From NCBI GenBank assembly GCA_013298375.1, contig JAAFHM010000169.1, positions 1 through 9,534 of the forward strand: a stretch of 9,534 nucleotides of DNA. Reading direction: 5' to 3'. The stretch comes from Ignavibacteria bacterium (GTDB taxonomy: Bacteria > Bacteroidota > Ignavibacteria > Kapaibacteriales > UBA4661). How positions within the stretch are numbered: position 1 is the stretch's first letter; every line of letters starts with the position of its first letter. The notes beneath the pieces were generated by a model. That model saw only the letters and a list, made by a program, of their open reading frames with translations, made no database searches and was not told the DNA's origin. A program made the translations under genes and the position numbers. Positions 7,496 through 9,534 of this stretch are shown here, piece by piece.

Positions 7496-9534
7496 TTAGA
7501 ACGTCAGTGCAATACCAAAAGCGTAGCTGCGTGTTGCCGGAGCATTCCGACCAACAAAGCCAATGCTATTAACACCAGAGCCGTTTGCCAAGCCATCGGG
7601 GTCGAAGCCTCTGAATGGCGTTGTGAGCCACAAGTTATTGCCCGTCAGCGTAAAGCGGACGTTTTGGAAGAAGCTGTTTTCGCCCAGCAGCGATTTTGGC
7701 AAATTATAGCTGATAGAAACGTTGCGCAAGCGAATCCACGATGCATCTTGCAAGCTGAACTGATACGCACCGATAGTGCGGTTGAAGTTGCGAAAAAGCA
7801 AGTTGGTGGAGTTGATAGCCGCGCCATTCCAGAGAACGGGTTGTGTGTTTGGATTACCCGCAGCATCTACACCGTCGAACACAACGTTACGATAGCGCAC
7901 GTCCGTCCAACCCGCAATCCCATTGCGGAAGCGGTTCGGTTCGCCCATATCCATCACACTGCCGCCTTGACGAAATTCCATCAAGAAGGAGATACTCAAA
8001 CCACCGATGCGGAAGGAGTTCGTAATACCGCCCTGCCAGTCGGGAAGCACATTGCCCACGCGCACTTGGCGACCAAAATCCACCGTCGGAAAGCCATCAG
8101 CACCGATAATTGCTTTGCCTTGTGCGTTGCGCACGAAATCATAGCCGTACATATCGCCCACTTCGGGGTTCATATTGGTGGAATCGCTGCCCGGACGAAT
8201 TGCCTTGGTAAACAAATAATCAAGACCACTGAAATATTGAATCTCATTGATACCCTCGTTAATGCTGACGATTTGACCACGCTGACGCGACCAGTTGAGC
8301 GTAATATCCCATGAAAAATCATTAGTCAAAATTGGCGTTGCGGTGAGCAATAACTCAATACCACTATTGCGAATCGTACCGCCGTTGATAAGGAAGGTAG
8401 AATATCCCGTAACGGTCGAAACAGGCAAATCGACAATCTGGTCAACAACTTCATTGACATAGTAGGCTGCATCAATACCAAGGCGATTGTCGAAGAATTT
8501 CGCTTCCAAGCCAAACTCCGTGCCGGTGGTGCGCTCGGGGCGCAAATTCAAACTGCCCGCATTATCCGACAGAATAAAGCCATTCACGTTGTTGATTGCA
8601 CCAGAAAAGGTAGAACCGTAGTATTCGCCGATACGGTAAGGACCAATGCCGTCTTTACCCACTTGCGCCCATGAAGCGCGAAGTTTACCGAAGGAAAACC
8701 AGTTCATATCAGCATTGTCTTTGAAGAGTTCGCTAAATACAAAACTCAAACTTGCCGACGGATAGAAGAAGGAACGATTCTGGCGCGGAAGCGTTGAAGA
8801 CCAATCGTTTCGCCCCGTGAGCGCCAAGAAGAGCATATTTTTATACGTGAGACGTGCATCACCAAAAACACCGATAAGGCGTTGTTGCGAGAATCCACGT
8901 GATGCAAAGCGATTCGCCGTGTTGGAAATATCACCAAAATCACTCAGTGTAAAATCCTCGCCGCGTGCCATGATATTGTTGTTTTCGATATCAGTGATGG
9001 CATTGCCGAGTGTTAAGGAGAAATCAAGGTCTTCGCTGAATTTCTGATGGGCGGTGATGAACAACTGCGAGTTGATTTCACGACGATTCAAACTTTGTTC
9101 TACAACAAAACCTCTTACGGTTTGTGCGGGACCAACTTCCGGCGGCGCAACGCGGCGGCGCGTGTCGTTGTAATAATCCAGCGTTACTTGGTAGGTCGCC
9201 GTAAGCCAGTCAAAGGGGCGATAATCAAACTTTACATCACCAAAAACACGATTTACATTGTCTTTGAGCGGCGCACGAAGCGCGAAAAAGAGCGGACTAT
9301 CAATGGTATTATCGGAGTAGTTGATATTAGTAGCGCGTCCGTCCGCCGTGCGCTGTGGCACGTAAGGGTCGGTGGTACGCTGCCCGACGGGCGGTGCTGC
9401 AATGGCAATATCGTTGATGTCGTAAGACGGCAACCAAAAGTTCATTGCGCTAAATATAGAACGGTCGCCATTATTCGGGCGGGTACCGCCGGAATTGACG
9501 TAATTGATGGAACCGCCAACGGTGAATTTGTCAT
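7496..9534 (-). CDS. SusC/RagA-type TonB-dependent receptor, beta-barrel part (5' partial)
   Basis: Outer-membrane importer that works with the SusD-like partner and takes energy from TonB. The frame stays open from the ATG at 9445 to the right edge (the extra residues read D-K-F-T-V-G-G-S-I-N-Y and on to the Met), so the true start is off-window. About 679 residues are visible. SusC proteins are usually around 1000 residues, so the signal peptide, the carboxypeptidase-like domain and most or all of the plug are missing from view. The visible part is barrel: repeated strands with aromatic ends, N-L-R-P-E-R-T-T-G-T-E-F-G near the middle, and long loops. The C-terminus is R-S-Y-A-F-G-I-A-L-T-F, a good beta-signal ending in Phe. 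It is the first visible gene of a minus-strand operon. Family assignment is secure, substrate unknown. Confidence 0.93.
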   Translation of the reverse strand, partial: DKFTVGGSINYVNSGGTRPNNGDRSIFSAMNFWLPSYDINDIAIAAPPVGQRTTDPYVPQRTADGRATNINYSDNTIDSPLFFALRAPLKDNVNRVFGDVKFDYRPFDWLTATYQVTLDYYNDTRRRVAPPEVGPAQTVRGFVVEQSLNRREINSQLFITAHQKFSEDLDFSLTLGNAITDIENNNIMARGEDFTLSDFGDISNTANRFASRGFSQQRLIGVFGDARLTYKNMLFLALTGRNDWSSTLPRQNRSFFYPSASLSFVFSELFKDNADMNWFSFGKLRASWAQVGKDGIGPYRIGEYYGSTFSGAINNVNGFILSDNAGSLNLRPERTTGTEFGLEAKFFDNRLGIDAAYYVNEVVDQIVDLPVSTVTGYSTFLINGGTIRNSGIELLLTATPILTNDFSWDITLNWSRQRGQIVSINEGINEIQYFSGLDYLFTKAIRPGSDSTNMNPEVGDMYGYDFVRNAQGKAIIGADGFPTVDFGRQVRVGNVLPDWQGGITNSFRIGGLSISFLMEFRQGGSVMDMGEPNRFRNGIAGWTDVRYRNVVFDGVDAAGNPNTQPVLWNGAAINSTNLLFRNFNRTIGAYQFSLQDASWIRLRNVSISYNLPKSLLGENSFFQNVRFTLTGNNLWLTTPFRGFDPDGLANGSGVNSIGFVGRNAPATRSYAFGIALTF

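Noticed and set aside
7664..8314. 216-codon open frame on the plus strand
   Set aside because: Antisense to the SusC-like barrel; no domain or upstream signal.
7496..9445. SusC-like gene starting at the Met codon at 9445
   Set aside because: The frame stays open to the window edge with family-typical barrel sequence before that Met, and a SusC protein needs a plug domain upstream.

Overview
The window looks like a chromosomal piece from the Bacteroidota/Chlorobiota (FCB) branch. The evidence is a SusC/SusD outer-membrane pair, a PBP1C of the kind found in that branch, a PorV-like barrel domain with an early N-P-A motif, and AT-rich start regions with no clear Shine-Dalgarno sequence. Base composition is moderate. 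I cannot name the genus; a Kapabacteria- or Ignavibacteria-like lineage is only a guess.

Layout from left to right. (1) Positions 2-1720, plus strand: the C-terminal two thirds or more of penicillin-binding protein 1C (pbpC), cut by the left window edge. (2) Positions 1760-1931: a 156-bp ORF-less insertion with perfect 14-bp terminal inverted repeats and an exact 8-bp target duplication, a MITE-like element. Its interior is almost wholly made of three hairpins. (3) Positions 1920-5261, minus strand: a secreted protein of about 1113 residues that joins an outer-membrane barrel-like domain, a von Willebrand A domain, four carboxypeptidase-regulatory-like beta domains and a C-terminal OmpA peptidoglycan-binding domain. 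Its stop codon lies inside the end of the mobile element. (4) Positions 5262-5431: an intergenic region with a strong terminator for the upstream operon and a weak promoter candidate for the gene in (3). (5) Positions 5432-9534, minus strand: a three-gene operon read from the right edge leftwards, SusC-type TonB-dependent receptor (N-terminus off-window), SusD-type lipoprotein, then a small unrecognised lipoprotein, with gaps of 41 and 37 bp.

Most genes serve the cell envelope. PBP1C works in peptidoglycan synthesis, the VWA/OmpA protein probably bridges outer membrane and wall, and the SusC/SusD/lipoprotein set should import an unknown oligomeric nutrient across the outer membrane. No polysaccharide-degrading enzyme or regulator is visible in the window, so the substrate cannot be inferred.

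The most notable observation is the MITE-like insertion at the junction of two convergent genes. It has replaced the original end of the VWA/OmpA gene with a stop codon from its own tip, and the empty site can be rebuilt precisely from the sequence.
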